Source of the DNA: Pseudomonadota bacterium
GTDB lineage: Bacteria > Pseudomonadota > Alphaproteobacteria > Sphingomonadales > Sphingomonadaceae
Length of the DNA: 64,000 bases
Assembly: GCA_023389105.1 (NCBI GenBank)
Contig: JAEWEY010000004.1
Span: 744,001-808,000, forward strand
Reading direction: 5' to 3'
Part shown: one piece after another, positions 8,534-16,978 of the stretch
Numbering within the stretch: position 1 is the stretch's first letter
How the letters are laid out: each line of letters begins with the position of its first letter
The notes under the pieces: model-generated
The model's database searches: none
The model's input: the letters and a program-made list of their open reading frames with translations, nothing else
Told to the model about the DNA's origin: nothing
Position numbers and translations under genes: made by a program

Positions 8534-9361
8534 ATGACCCAGTACATCACCGTTGCCGCCGACGACCGCGTCGAAGCCAAGAATGGCGTGATCAAGCTGC
8601 ATGGCGCCGAAGCCTTTGCCGGCATGCACCGCGCGGGACGCCTCGCTGCAGAGATCCTCGATGCTTTGGTCCCGCACGTTGTCCCTGGCGTAACAACGCA
8701 GGAATTGGACGATCTGGTCTACAAGCTGACGATTGAGGGCGGCGGAACGCCGGCGACGCTCGGCTACCGCGGTTACACGAAGAGCTGCTGCATTTCGATC
8801 AACCACGTCGTTTGCCACGGCATTCCCGGCGACAAGGCGCTCAAGGACGGCGACATCGTCAATATCGACGTGACGCCGATCGTCGATGGCTGGCACGGCG
8901 ACACCAGTCGCATGTTCCTCGTCGGCGACGTGCCGCTAAAAGCGCGCAAGCTGGTCGACGTCACCTACGAATGCCTGATGCTCGGCCTGGAACAGGCGAA
9001 GCCCGGCAACCGCCTCGGCGACATCGCCAACGCCATCCAGCGCCATGCCGAGGCCCACCGCTACGGCGTCGTCCGCGATTTCTGCGGCCACGGCGTCGGC
9101 CGAGTCTTCCACGACAGCCCGGAAGTCATCCACGCCGGCCGCCCCGGCACCGGCGTCGAGCTGCGCCCCGGCATGATCTTCACCGTCGAGCCGATGATCA
9201 ACATCGGCCGCCCCGACGTGAAGATCCTCGAAGATGGCTGGACCGCCGTTACCCGCGACCGCTCGCTCTCGGCACAGTTCGAACATTCGATCGGCATCAC
9301 CGATACCGGCTGCGAGATCTTCACGAAGAGCCCCGGCGGCTTCGACAAGCCGCCCTACTGA
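8534..9361 (+). CDS. map: Type I methionine aminopeptidase
   Basis: This 275-residue cytosolic metalloenzyme removes the initiator methionine from nascent proteins. The five metal ligands can be placed at D112, D123, H186, E219 and E250, with the substrate-binding histidine in H-V-V-C-H-G-I-P-G (about H95). The pita-bread fold motifs G-H-G-V-G and T-V-E-P-M-I-N are intact. There is an extra N-terminal stretch of about 20 residues but no zinc-finger extension. It stands alone, divergent from the CinA-type gene, and is presumably essential. Confidence 0.96.
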   Translation: MTQYITVAADDRVEAKNGVIKLHGAEAFAGMHRAGRLAAEILDALVPHVVPGVTTQELDDLVYKLTIEGGGTPATLGYRGYTKSCCISINHVVCHGIPGDKALKDGDIVNIDVTPIVDGWHGDTSRMFLVGDVPLKARKLVDVTYECLMLGLEQAKPGNRLGDIANAIQRHAEAHRYGVVRDFCGHGVGRVFHDSPEVIHAGRPGTGVELRPGMIFTVEPMINIGRPDVKILEDGWTAVTRDRSLSAQFEHSIGITDTGCEIFTKSPGGFDKPPY

Positions 9362-9416
9362 CCGCCGTTCGTCGGCCTGTCGAAAGCTTTGACGACGTAG
9401 CTTGACCGCCACGCAT

Positions 9417-9449
9417 GCCCCCTGATTAATCCGGAGAAATCTCGGGGGC
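9417..9449 (+). promoter_or_regulatory. Hairpin immediately upstream of the ABC exporter operon
   Basis: GCCCCC at 9417-9422 pairs with GGGGGC at 9444-9449, and the inner trinucleotides GAT (9424) and ATC (9439) can extend the stem. The structure ends five bases before the ATG at 9454 and has no T-run, so it is unlikely to be a terminator. It would partly cover the initiation region of the ATPase gene. A translational role is inferred only from position. Confidence 0.3.
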
Positions 9450-9453
9450 CTCA

Positions 9454-10329
9454 ATGCTGGAAATCTCAAACCTTTCGCACACCTATGCCAACGGCACCGT
9501 CGCGCTGGACGACGTAAGCCTGTCGATCCCGCGCGGCATGTACGGCCTGCTGGGGCCGAACGGCGCGGGCAAGTCGACGCTCATGCGGACGGTTGCAACG
9601 CTTCAGGAACCGACGTCGGGCAGCATCAAGTTCGGCGACATCGACGTGCTCGCCGACCCGGACCGCCTGCGCCGGACGCTCGGCTATCTGCCGCAGGATT
9701 TCGGCGTCTACCCGCGCGTGTCGGCCTATTCGATGCTCGACCAGATGGCGGTGCTCAAGGGGATCACCGGCAAGGGCGAGCGCAAGAGCGTCGTCGAGAC
9801 CCTGCTCAGTCAGACCAACCTGTGGGCCGTCCGCGACAAGTCGATCGCCGGTTTCTCGGGCGGCATGCGGCAGCGCTTCGGCATCGCGCAGGCGCTGATC
9901 GGCAATCCCGAGCTGATCATCGTCGATGAGCCGACCGCCGGCCTCGATCCGGAGGAGCGCAACCGCTTCCTCAACCTCCTTGCCGCGATCGGCGACAATG
10001 TCGTGGTCATCCTCTCGACCCATATCGTCGACGATGTCGCCGACCTCTGCCCACTGATGGCCGTGCTCGCCGACGGCAAGGTTCGCCTGCAAGGCAAGCC
10101 GGGCGACCTGATCGCGTCCACCCGCGGCAAGGTGTGGCGGAAGTCGATCGACAGCGAACAGCTCGAAGACGCGCAAGCGAACTATAGGGTCATCTCAACC
10201 CGCCTGTTCGCCGGCAAGACCGTCGTCCACGTCTTGGCCGACAATCGGCCCGAGGGGTTCGATCCCGTCGAGGGTGGTCTCGAAGACGTCTATTTCTCGA
10301 CCCTGTCGTCGCTTCGCCGCGCGGCCTGA
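9454..10329 (+). CDS. ABC transporter ATP-binding protein, partner of the permease/M1 peptidase fusion
   Basis: A 291-residue nucleotide-binding subunit. Walker A is G-P-N-G-A-G-K-S (34-41), followed by a Q-loop in Y-L-P-Q-D-F-G, the signature F-S-G-G-M-R-Q-R, Walker B L-I-I-V-D-E-P and the H-loop S-T-H-I-V. A C-terminal extension of about 70 residues follows the core. It ends 12 bases before the permease, so the two form an exporter unit of the ABC-2 type. Family relatives are linked to multidrug, Na+ or peptide-related export, and the substrate here is unknown. Confidence 0.92.
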   Translation: MLEISNLSHTYANGTVALDDVSLSIPRGMYGLLGPNGAGKSTLMRTVATLQEPTSGSIKFGDIDVLADPDRLRRTLGYLPQDFGVYPRVSAYSMLDQMAVLKGITGKGERKSVVETLLSQTNLWAVRDKSIAGFSGGMRQRFGIAQALIGNPELIIVDEPTAGLDPEERNRFLNLLAAIGDNVVVILSTHIVDDVADLCPLMAVLADGKVRLQGKPGDLIASTRGKVWRKSIDSEQLEDAQANYRVISTRLFAGKTVVHVLADNRPEGFDPVEGGLEDVYFSTLSSLRRAA

Positions 10330-10341
10330 GGAGCCACACCC

Positions 10342-13300
10342 ATGCTGCTTGGCATCACGGGCTTCGAGGTCCGCTATCAGCTTCGCAACCCTGTCTTCTG
10401 GGTCGCGGTGGCCATCTTCTTCCTGCTCGGCTTCGGCATCACGTCGAGCGAGAACGTCAGCATCGGCACCCCCGGCGGCGTCCACGAGAACGCGCCGAAC
10501 GCCATCGCCATCGCGACGGCAGTCTTCTCGCTCTTCTACCTATTCGTCATCACCGCCTTCGTCGCCAACGCCATCGTCCGCGACGACGCGACAGGCTTCG
10601 GGCCGATCATCCGCGCAACCTCGGTCACGCCGCGCCAGATCGTCATCGGCCGCTTCCTCGGTGGGCTGTTCGTCGCGTGGCTCGGCTACCTCTCCATTCC
10701 GGCCGGCATGTGGGCCGGCTCGATCATGCCCTGGGTCGATACCGAGACGGTCGGCCCGCAGGTCGCATCCTATTACCTCTGGCCGTTCCTTGTCTTCGCG
10801 ATCCCCAACATCTTCCTCATCTGCGCGGTGCTGTTCGCGCTGGCGACGACACTCCGCTCGATGATGGCCGCCTACGTCGCGGCGATCGTGCTGGTCATGG
10901 GCTACATGATCACTACCAGTGTCCTCGGCCCCAAGGTGGAGTACCGCGACACCCTTGCCCGCTGGGAGCCGATGGGCACCGGCGCGCTGGGCGAAGCGAC
11001 CCGCTATTGGACGCAGAGCGAGCTCAACAGCCGCCTGATCGAGCTGAACGGCGCGCTGCTGTTCAACCGTATCTTCGCTATCGTGCTCGGTCTCGCGTTT
11101 CTCGGCCTGACCCTGTGGCGTTTCACGATGACGGAGCGCGCGCCCTCGCGCTGGAAGCTTCGTCGCCTTGCCAAGCGCAAGTCCCGGGACGCCGGTCTCG
11201 CCGACGCACCCGCCGCCCTCGATGGCGGCAGGGTCATAGCGCGCGACGTCACGCCCTCCCGCGCGACCCAATTCTTCTCGCGTCTCCGCGTCGAGGTTCA
11301 GCAGGTCCTGACCAGCCCCGGCCTCATCGTCCTCACTCTGCTCGCGATGACCTTCACCGGCATCGTGCTGTGGTTTGCGCAGTCGACCTACGGCACCGCA
11401 GACCACCCGACCGTGGCCGCTACCATTAAGGGCGTCACCGGCGGTTCGGCGCTGTTCGTGCTGATGATCACCGCCTTCTACAGCGGCGAACTCGTCTGGC
11501 GCGAACGCGACCGCAAGATCAACGAGATCATCGACTCCACCGCGGTCCCCAGCTGGGTGATGACGATCCCGAAGATCATTGCGATCTTCCTCATCCTCGT
11601 CATCGTCAACATGGCGGCCGCGCTGACCGGTATCGCCTTCATGGCGATCGGCGGCGCCCACACGCTGGGTCTCGGCGCGTTCTTCAACTGGTTCATCTTC
11701 CCCTTCGCGCTCGACATGCTGCAGATCGCCATCCTGGGCGTCTTCTTCCAGGTGCTCAGCCCCAACAAATATGTCGGCTGGGGCCTGCTGTTCATCTGGT
11801 TCGTGGCCGGCATCTTCGCGTCGAACATGGGCTGGTCGAACCCGCTCTACAGCTACGGCGGCAACCCCAGTGTTCCGCTAAGCGACTTCAACGGGCAGGG
11901 CAGCTTCTGGATCGGTGCGATGGTGTTCCGCGCCTATTGGCTGATGTTCGGCGTCATCCTCATCGTCATCGCGCACTTGCTGTGGCCGCGCGGCACCGAT
12001 CTTGGTCTCCGCGTCCGCTCACGCCGCATGCTCCGCCATTCAACCGGAGCACCCCTGGCAATCGCCGGCATCGCCGCCGTCGCGATGGCTGCAACCGGTG
12101 TCTACGGCTACCATAACATCAAGCAGCTCAACCGCTACTTCACCTCCGACGACGCCGAGAAATATGCGGCGGACTATGAGAAGAAGTATCTCAAGTTCGA
12201 AAAGCTGCCGCAGCCCTCGATCGCGCATGTGAAGCTCGACGTGCAACTGTTCCCGCAGCAGCGCCGCTTGATCGCGGTCGGCAACTATGACCTCGTCAAC
12301 AATACGCAGGTGCCAATCCGCGACGTCCACATCCGCCAGGGCGAGCAGGACACCACCTACGACCGGCTTGAACTGAGCGGCGCGAAGCTCGTCTCTTACG
12401 ACAAGCGCTTCGGCTACCGGATCTTCCGCTTCAACCAGCCGCTACAGCCCGGCGCGCACGCCACGCTGGCCTTCGCGTCGAAGCTATGGCGGCGCGGCTT
12501 CCGCGCGGGCGCGCCCGCCACGGACATCATCGAAAACGGCACCTTCGCCAACAACTTCGACTTCGCGCCGATCATCGGCATGAACCGGCAGAACCTGCTC
12601 GACGACCGCGCCAAGCGCCGCCGCCAGGGCCTGCCGCCCGAACTGCGCATGGCGAAGCTCGAGGACATGTCGGCCACCGCGCGCAACTACATCGGCAGCG
12701 ACTGGACGACGTCCGACATCACACTCACCACCGACGCCAGTCAGACGCCGATCGCCCCCGGCAACCGCGTGTCCGAAAACACAGCCAACGGCCGCCGGAC
12801 CGCCCACTTTATCAGCGGCGCGCCGATCCTGAATTTCTTCTCGATCCAGTCGGCGCGGTACAAGGTCGCGACGCGTGACCACAACGGCCTGCAACTCCAG
12901 GTCTATTACAATCCCGGCCACGACTGGAACGTCACCAAGATGCTCACCGCGATGGGCGACGCGCTCGATTACTATCGGGCGCACTTCGGGCCGTACCAGT
13001 TCAACTACGCGCGGATCGTCGAATTCCCCGGCTACAACAGCTTCGCTCAGGCCTTTGCCGGGACGATGCCCTATTCGGAATCGATCGGCTTCAACGCCAA
13101 CACCAACGACCCGACCAAGATCGACTGGACGACCTATGTCGTCGCGCACGAAATGGCACACCAGTACTGGGCGCACCAGGTGATCGGCGCCGACATGCAG
13201 GGCGGCACGATGACCAGCGAGACGCTGGCTCAATATTCCGCGCTGATGGTCATGAAGCACATGTACGGGCCGGATAAGATCCGCCGCTTCCTCAAATACG

Positions 13301-13938
13301 AGCTCGATAGTTACCTTCGGAATCGCCAGTCGGAGGTCGTCGGCGAAGTCCCGCTCGAGCGCGTGGAGAACCAGCCCTACATCCACTACCGCAAGGGCGC
13401 GGTGGTCATGTACCTGCTGCAGCAGCGCCTGGGTGAAGCTGCGGTCGACCGCGCCCTCTCGCGCTTCCTCGCCCGCTTCCGCTTCAAGGGCACTCCCTAC
13501 GAGCGCTCGGTCGATCTGGTCGATGAGTTCCGCAAGGAAGCAAAGACGCCCGAGCAGCAACAACTGATCACCGACCTATTTGAGCGCATCACGCTCTACG
13601 ATCTCAAGGTCGTGGACGCTTCGACCAAGAAGGACGGTGACGGCTGGACCACCATTCTCACTGTCAAGGCCGACAAATTTTATGCCGACGCCAAGGGCAA
13701 GGAGACCAAGGCCAGGCTCGCTGAGCCGATCGAGGTCGGCCTATTCAAAGCGCGTCCGGGCCTTGGCGAATTCTCGTCGAAGGACGTGGTGGTCATCGAG
13801 CAGCGGCCGATCGTCAGCGGCACGCAGAAGATCGTCCTGCACAGCAAGGTGAAGCCGAAGTTCGCGGGCATCGACCCCTACAACTTCTACATCGACCGCA
13901 ACTCGGACGATAACGTGAAGGACGTAACGACGGGCTGA
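10342..13938 (+). CDS. ABC-2 type permease fused to an M1 family aminopeptidase
   Basis: This giant 1198-residue protein joins two modules. Residues 1 to about 600 carry roughly a dozen transmembrane helices in two blocks of about six, typical of a duplicated ABC-2 permease. Residues of about 610-1198 form an M1 (gluzincin) aminopeptidase. Its zinc ligands are H936, H940 (H-E-M-A-H) and E960 (S-E-T-L-A-Q), with a T-M-P-Y-S-E-S segment in the place of the GAMEN exopeptidase motif. The spacing from the second His to the Glu is 19 residues, one more than in classical M1 enzymes. The peptidase probably faces the periplasm. It belongs with the ATPase gene 12 bases upstream. Confidence 0.92.
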   Translation: MLLGITGFEVRYQLRNPVFWVAVAIFFLLGFGITSSENVSIGTPGGVHENAPNAIAIATAVFSLFYLFVITAFVANAIVRDDATGFGPIIRATSVTPRQIVIGRFLGGLFVAWLGYLSIPAGMWAGSIMPWVDTETVGPQVASYYLWPFLVFAIPNIFLICAVLFALATTLRSMMAAYVAAIVLVMGYMITTSVLGPKVEYRDTLARWEPMGTGALGEATRYWTQSELNSRLIELNGALLFNRIFAIVLGLAFLGLTLWRFTMTERAPSRWKLRRLAKRKSRDAGLADAPAALDGGRVIARDVTPSRATQFFSRLRVEVQQVLTSPGLIVLTLLAMTFTGIVLWFAQSTYGTADHPTVAATIKGVTGGSALFVLMITAFYSGELVWRERDRKINEIIDSTAVPSWVMTIPKIIAIFLILVIVNMAAALTGIAFMAIGGAHTLGLGAFFNWFIFPFALDMLQIAILGVFFQVLSPNKYVGWGLLFIWFVAGIFASNMGWSNPLYSYGGNPSVPLSDFNGQGSFWIGAMVFRAYWLMFGVILIVIAHLLWPRGTDLGLRVRSRRMLRHSTGAPLAIAGIAAVAMAATGVYGYHNIKQLNRYFTSDDAEKYAADYEKKYLKFEKLPQPSIAHVKLDVQLFPQQRRLIAVGNYDLVNNTQVPIRDVHIRQGEQDTTYDRLELSGAKLVSYDKRFGYRIFRFNQPLQPGAHATLAFASKLWRRGFRAGAPATDIIENGTFANNFDFAPIIGMNRQNLLDDRAKRRRQGLPPELRMAKLEDMSATARNYIGSDWTTSDITLTTDASQTPIAPGNRVSENTANGRRTAHFISGAPILNFFSIQSARYKVATRDHNGLQLQVYYNPGHDWNVTKMLTAMGDALDYYRAHFGPYQFNYARIVEFPGYNSFAQAFAGTMPYSESIGFNANTNDPTKIDWTTYVVAHEMAHQYWAHQVIGADMQGGTMTSETLAQYSALMVMKHMYGPDKIRRFLKYELDSYLRNRQSEVVGEVPLERVENQPYIHYRKGAVVMYLLQQRLGEAAVDRALSRFLARFRFKGTPYERSVDLVDEFRKEAKTPEQQQLITDLFERITLYDLKVVDASTKKDGDGWTTILTVKADKFYADAKGKETKARLAEPIEVGLFKARPGLGEFSSKDVVVIEQRPIVSGTQKIVLHSKVKPKFAGIDPYNFYIDRNSDDNVKDVTTG

Positions 13939-14034
13939 GCCGCGCGGTCGCCACAACGTTAACCCGTAGCCTTCACGTTATTGACACAAATGTCAGCGAA
14001 TGAGAGCGTGCAAACGATTGATTCGAGGTGATTT

Positions 14035-14427
14035 GTGACGTTCCGACACCCGGTTGCGATCCTGCCGGCCGACATCGACCACATGGGCCATGTCAACAAT
14101 GCCGTGTACCTCAAGTGGGTGCAGGAAGCGGTGGTCGATTACTGGAGCACCGTCGCTCCACCGAGCGCGGTCGCGGCGCACCTGTGGGTAGCGATGAAGC
14201 ACGAGATCACCTACCTCAAGCCGACCTTCCTGCAGGACAATGTCGTCGCGGAAGTGATCGCCGAGAAGGTCCAGGGCGCCCGCGCCTTCTTCCGCACCGT
14301 GCTGCGCCGCGGGGACGACGTGCTGAGCGAAATACAGAGCACCTGGTGCTGCCTCGACGCTGCGAGCCTACGCCCCGCGCGGCTGGCGCGGGATATTGTG
14401 GCGCGGTTCTTGCCGCCTAGCGCTTAA
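14035..14427 (+). CDS. Acyl-CoA thioesterase, hotdog fold (4HBT family)
   Basis: A 130-residue single-domain hotdog protein. The N-terminal signature D-I-D-H-M-G-H-V-N-N-A-V-Y-L (13-26) matches the 4-hydroxybenzoyl-CoA thioesterase/YbgC group, where an early acidic residue is catalytic and the long helix begins at N-N. It probably hydrolyses short or medium acyl-CoA or acyl-ACP in the cytosol. The start codon is GTG with GAGG nine bases upstream. The stop overlaps the convergent alpha/beta hydrolase by four bases. The natural substrate cannot be read from the sequence. Confidence 0.88.
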   Translation: MTFRHPVAILPADIDHMGHVNNAVYLKWVQEAVVDYWSTVAPPSAVAAHLWVAMKHEITYLKPTFLQDNVVAEVIAEKVQGARAFFRTVLRRGDDVLSEIQSTWCCLDAASLRPARLARDIVARFLPPSA

Positions 14428-15086
14428 AGCACTTCGGAAATCCACGCCTCGACGGCATTAAGCGCGTCGTCCTCAGCTTGAACGCTCGTTCGCCCGCTGC
14501 GCGCCGGTACTTTCAAGCTGTGATCGGCGTCGGCGATGACGTTCAGCGTGGCCCGCTCGCCCAAGCGCTCGACGACCGGCTTCAGCAGCTCCATTTCGGC
14601 CAGCGCATCGCGTCGTCCGGACACGAACAACATCGGAACCGCGACGTGCGCCAGATGCTCGGCGCGCTCGATGCCCGGCTTGCCCGCGGGGTGAAGCGGG
14701 AAGCCGATGAAGATTAGGCCCCACACCCCCGGCAAAGGCTCGAGCGCCTGTGCCTGCGACGTCATCCGTCCGCCAAACGACCGCCCGCCGGCAAACAGCG
14801 GCAGGTCGGGCGCCAGCCGCGCCGCTTCTGTGACCGCGGCGCGCACGGCGGCATGCGCAACCTTCGGCGTATCGACGCGCTTCGACCCGCGTTCCATGTA
14901 CGGGAATTGGTAGCGAAGCGTCGCAATCCCGCGCGCCGCCAGCCCTTCCGCATTCGACTGCATGGAGCGGTGGATCATCCCGGCGCCAGCGCCATGGGCG
15001 AAGACTAACATTGCCCGCGCATCGTCCGGCCGGATCAACAGCCCGGAGACGCTGTCCTCACCAACCGGAATGCGCAGCGCCTCCAT
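14424..15086 (-). CDS. Alpha/beta hydrolase, dienelactone-hydrolase/KANL3-Tex30-like
   Basis: About 220 residues with an alpha/beta hydrolase core. There is an oxyanion-region H-G-A-G-A-G-M near residue 30, the nucleophile elbow A-G-G-R-S-F-G-G-R (serine near 105), the acid in V-S-G-R-R-D-A and the histidine in A-D-A-D-H-S-L. This arrangement marks the small hydrolases of the Tex30/KANL3-like group. The ATG at 15086 overlaps the stop of the upstream nucleotidyltransferase (TGATG), so the two are translationally coupled. The open frame continues upstream inside that gene, but that part is not homologous. Substrate unknown. Confidence 0.85.
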   Translation of the reverse strand: MEALRIPVGEDSVSGLLIRPDDARAMLVFAHGAGAGMIHRSMQSNAEGLAARGIATLRYQFPYMERGSKRVDTPKVAHAAVRAAVTEAARLAPDLPLFAGGRSFGGRMTSQAQALEPLPGVWGLIFIGFPLHPAGKPGIERAEHLAHVAVPMLFVSGRRDALAEMELLKPVVERLGERATLNVIADADHSLKVPARSGRTSVQAEDDALNAVEAWISEVL

Positions 15087-15817
15087 CAGGCCATGGCGTC
15101 CCAGCGCGCGGTCAGCACCCGCGCCGCCTCGACGTCGGGTGGGAAATCGACCTCGCCCCATTCCTCGCCGTTGATGTCCAGCGTCCAAACGTCGCTCGAC
15201 TGGGCGAGGTGATGAATGACCCGCAGATACCAGATCGTCGTGCCCTCGGGCGTGCGTAGCGCCTGCTCGATCGCCGTCCGAAACCGCTCCGCACCCCCGG
15301 CCCGAAAGGCTAACAGCCCGATCGACTCCGCGTTGACGCCCTCGCTCAGCCGCTTGCCGATCGCCTTCAGCCGCCCGCCGTCCTCGACCACCTTCATGTC
15401 GTCGTCATCGTAAGAAGGCTTGCGATCGATGGTCACGCAGATGCCCGGCCGGTCGTTCGCCACAACCCGCTTCATCAGTGCGTCGGACACCAAGGTATCG
15501 CCGTTCCACACTAGGCAGCCCCCGGCCAGCTCCTCGCGCGCCATGTAAAGCGAGCCAGTATTGTCCGCGACCTTGTAGAAGGGGTTGAAGATCGTCCGCA
15601 CGCGCGGGCCGCGTCCGCGCTTCGCCAGCGCCTCCTCGATGCGGTCGTCCTTGAAGCCGGTGACGACCACCGCTTCCTCGATCCCGTTGGCCGCGAGCGT
15701 ATCGAGCTGGCGGTCGAGCAGGGTGCGTCCGTTGAAGTCGATCAGGCACTTGGGCCGGTCGCTGACCAGCCCGCCGAGCCGCGAGCCCTGGCCAGCCGAA
15801 AGGATGATGGCTTTCAT
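15086..15817 (-). CDS. NTP transferase (sugar-phosphate or phosphocholine nucleotidylyltransferase family)
   Basis: This 243-residue cytosolic enzyme has the nucleotidyltransferase fold. It begins with M-K-A-I-I-L-S-A-G-Q-G-S-R-L, the nucleotide-binding loop, followed by the R-P-K-C-L-I lysine motif and an N-G-D-T metal-binding aspartate near residue 106. Its length and the D-R-K-P-S-Y-D-D-D-D-M-K segment resemble the LicC-type phosphocholine cytidylyltransferases and related MobA-like enzymes. It transfers NMP to a phosphorylated sugar or alcohol, probably for a surface glycan or lipid. Coupled to the downstream hydrolase. The exact substrate is uncertain. Confidence 0.82.
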   Translation of the reverse strand: MKAIILSAGQGSRLGGLVSDRPKCLIDFNGRTLLDRQLDTLAANGIEEAVVVTGFKDDRIEEALAKRGRGPRVRTIFNPFYKVADNTGSLYMAREELAGGCLVWNGDTLVSDALMKRVVANDRPGICVTIDRKPSYDDDDMKVVEDGGRLKAIGKRLSEGVNAESIGLLAFRAGGAERFRTAIEQALRTPEGTTIWYLRVIHHLAQSSDVWTLDINGEEWGEVDFPPDVEAARVLTARWDAMA

Positions 15818-15858
15818 ATCGGCGCCGACTGCCTTTCAAATGAGGCGGGGATTGGGCA

Positions 15859-15878
15859 TTAGCGTGCTGCTAAGCACG
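15859..15878 (+). promoter_or_regulatory. Two mutually exclusive hairpins before glnB
   Basis: TTAGC-GTGCT-GCTAA (15859-15873) and CGTGCT-GCTA-AGCACG (15863-15878) are both perfect inverted repeats. They share bases, so only one can form at a time. The block ends 11 bases before the GTG start of glnB. It may be an operator or a leader switch, but nothing in the sequence decides which. Confidence 0.4.
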
Positions 15879-15889
15879 GGAACCAGCGC

Positions 15890-16228
15890 GTGAAGAAGAT
15901 TGAAGCGATCATCAAGCCCTTCAAGCTCGACGACGTGAAGGATGCGCTGCACGAAGTCGGCGTATCCGGCATCACCGTCACCGAAGTGAAGGGCTTCGGC
16001 CGCCAGAAGGGGCATACCGAGCTCTACCGCGGCGCCGAATATGTCATCGACTTCCTGCCCAAGGTGAAGATCGAGGTGGTGATCGAGGATTCGATGCTCG
16101 ACAACACGCTGGAGGCGATCGAGAACGCCGCCCGCACGGGCCGCATCGGCGACGGCAAGATCTTCGTCTTCAACGTCCAGGAAGCCATCCGCATCCGCAC
16201 GGGAGACCGCGGCTCTGATGCGATCTAG
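15890..16228 (+). CDS. glnB: PII nitrogen regulatory protein GlnB
   Basis: A 112-residue PII protein, exactly the family length. The first residues M-K-K-I-E-A-I-I-K-P-F-K, the T-loop with the uridylylation tyrosine Y51 (Y-R-G-A-E-Y), the B-loop T-G-R-I-G-D-G-K-I-F-V and the R-I-R-T-G-D-R-G C-loop are all intact. The trimer senses 2-oxoglutarate and ATP/ADP, and controls glutamine synthetase adenylylation and NtrB. The start is GTG. glnA, its usual downstream partner in alphaproteobacteria, is not here; a small HTH gene follows after nine bases. Confidence 0.96.
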   Translation: MKKIEAIIKPFKLDDVKDALHEVGVSGITVTEVKGFGRQKGHTELYRGAEYVIDFLPKVKIEVVIEDSMLDNTLEAIENAARTGRIGDGKIFVFNVQEAIRIRTGDRGSDAI

Positions 16229-16237
16229 GACGCCCGC

Positions 16238-16453
16238 GTGACCGACAATCGCGAAATGCTGGCGTCCATGTCGCCCGACGAGCTCCGCGCCGCGATGCGC
16301 AGCCTCGGCTACCGGACGCAGAACGACCTGGCCCAGGCAATCGGCGTATCACGCTCGGCGGTCAGCCTGTGGCTCGAGGGCAAGGTCGGTGTTCCCCGCC
16401 CCGTCGCCATGCTGCTACGGATGCTCGTGAACGCGCAGCGGCGCGTTTACTGA
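16238..16453 (+). CDS. Small XRE-like helix-turn-helix protein (71 aa)
   Basis: The 71 residues consist almost wholly of one helix-turn-helix domain: Y-R-T-Q-N-D-L-A-Q-A-I-G-V-S-R-S-A-V-S-L-W is a clear lambda-repressor-type H-T-H, followed by a short helix rich in Leu and Arg. The start is GTG. It follows glnB by nine bases on the same strand, so the two are probably co-transcribed. The protein lacks any sensor domain, so if it regulates transcription it does so as a bare DNA-binding unit. Target genes are unknown. Its end overlaps the convergent EF-hand gene by seven bases. Confidence 0.75.
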   Translation: MTDNREMLASMSPDELRAAMRSLGYRTQNDLAQAIGVSRSAVSLWLEGKVGVPRPVAMLLRMLVNAQRRVY

Positions 16454-16899
16454 CCCTGGCGCTGGGCGCGCAGCTGCGCGCGCTCGGCCGCCGTCACCGT
16501 GCCGTCGTGATTGAGGTCCATCGCGTCGAACCGCGCCAGCGCCTGCGCTTCGAACTGAGCCAGCGTCATCGACTGCGCCGTATCGAAAGCCCGGGCGATC
16601 ATCCGGCCCATCCTGCCTGCGCCACGCCCGTCGTCGCCCCGCGAGGCCTCATACTGCGCCGTCTCTTGCTCAGCTTCGGCTTTGGTCACCGTGCCGTCCT
16701 TGTTCATGTCGAACCGGCTGAACATCAGGTCGGCGCGCTGCTTGGCCTCGGCACGCGTCAGGTCGCGCTGCGCGTTCGGCGCCTGGACCACTGGCACCCG
16801 AACTACCGGCGCCTGGACGACCGGCATTGGTGTTTGCGCCATCGCCAACGTCGAAAGGCCGATGGCGGCCGCGGCCATTGGTACATGCAGAATTTTCAT
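16447..16899 (-). CDS. Secreted EF-hand calcium-binding protein
   Basis: A 150-residue exported protein with a signal peptide ending near A21-Q22 (L-S-T-L-A-M-A-Q). A short Pro/Val-rich repetitive linker follows, made of near-copies of P-V-V-Q-A (about 26-41). Two canonical EF-hand loops follow: D64-x-N-x-D68-G-x-V-x-x-x-E75 and D128-x-N-x-D132-G-x-V-x-x-x-E139, each with all calcium ligands. The region between is basic and glycine-rich. It is probably a periplasmic Ca2+-binding protein. The downstream gene encodes a paralogue of the same plan. The start is chosen at the signal peptide, with AGAG upstream. Confidence 0.85.
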   Translation of the reverse strand: MKILHVPMAAAAIGLSTLAMAQTPMPVVQAPVVRVPVVQAPNAQRDLTRAEAKQRADLMFSRFDMNKDGTVTKAEAEQETAQYEASRGDDGRGAGRMGRMIARAFDTAQSMTLAQFEAQALARFDAMDLNHDGTVTAAERAQLRAQRQGQ

Positions 16900-16978
16900 G
16901 ATCTCTTCCCAGCTTGCCCTGCTGCGCACGGACTGCCGCGCAGAGCGTGAACCGCCGCTTACCGAATCATGAAATCGG

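Noticed and set aside
10540..13563. Long antisense frames (10540-11661 and 12484-13563) under the ABC permease/M1 fusion
   Set aside because: The plus strand encodes membrane helices and a complete zinc motif; the antisense products are Arg/Asp-rich and lack start signals.
15851..15870. A sigma-54 promoter before glnB
   Set aside because: A GG-N10-GC spacing can be found (TGG at 15853 and GC at 15866), but the flanking bases fit the consensus poorly and the predicted leader would be only about ten bases.
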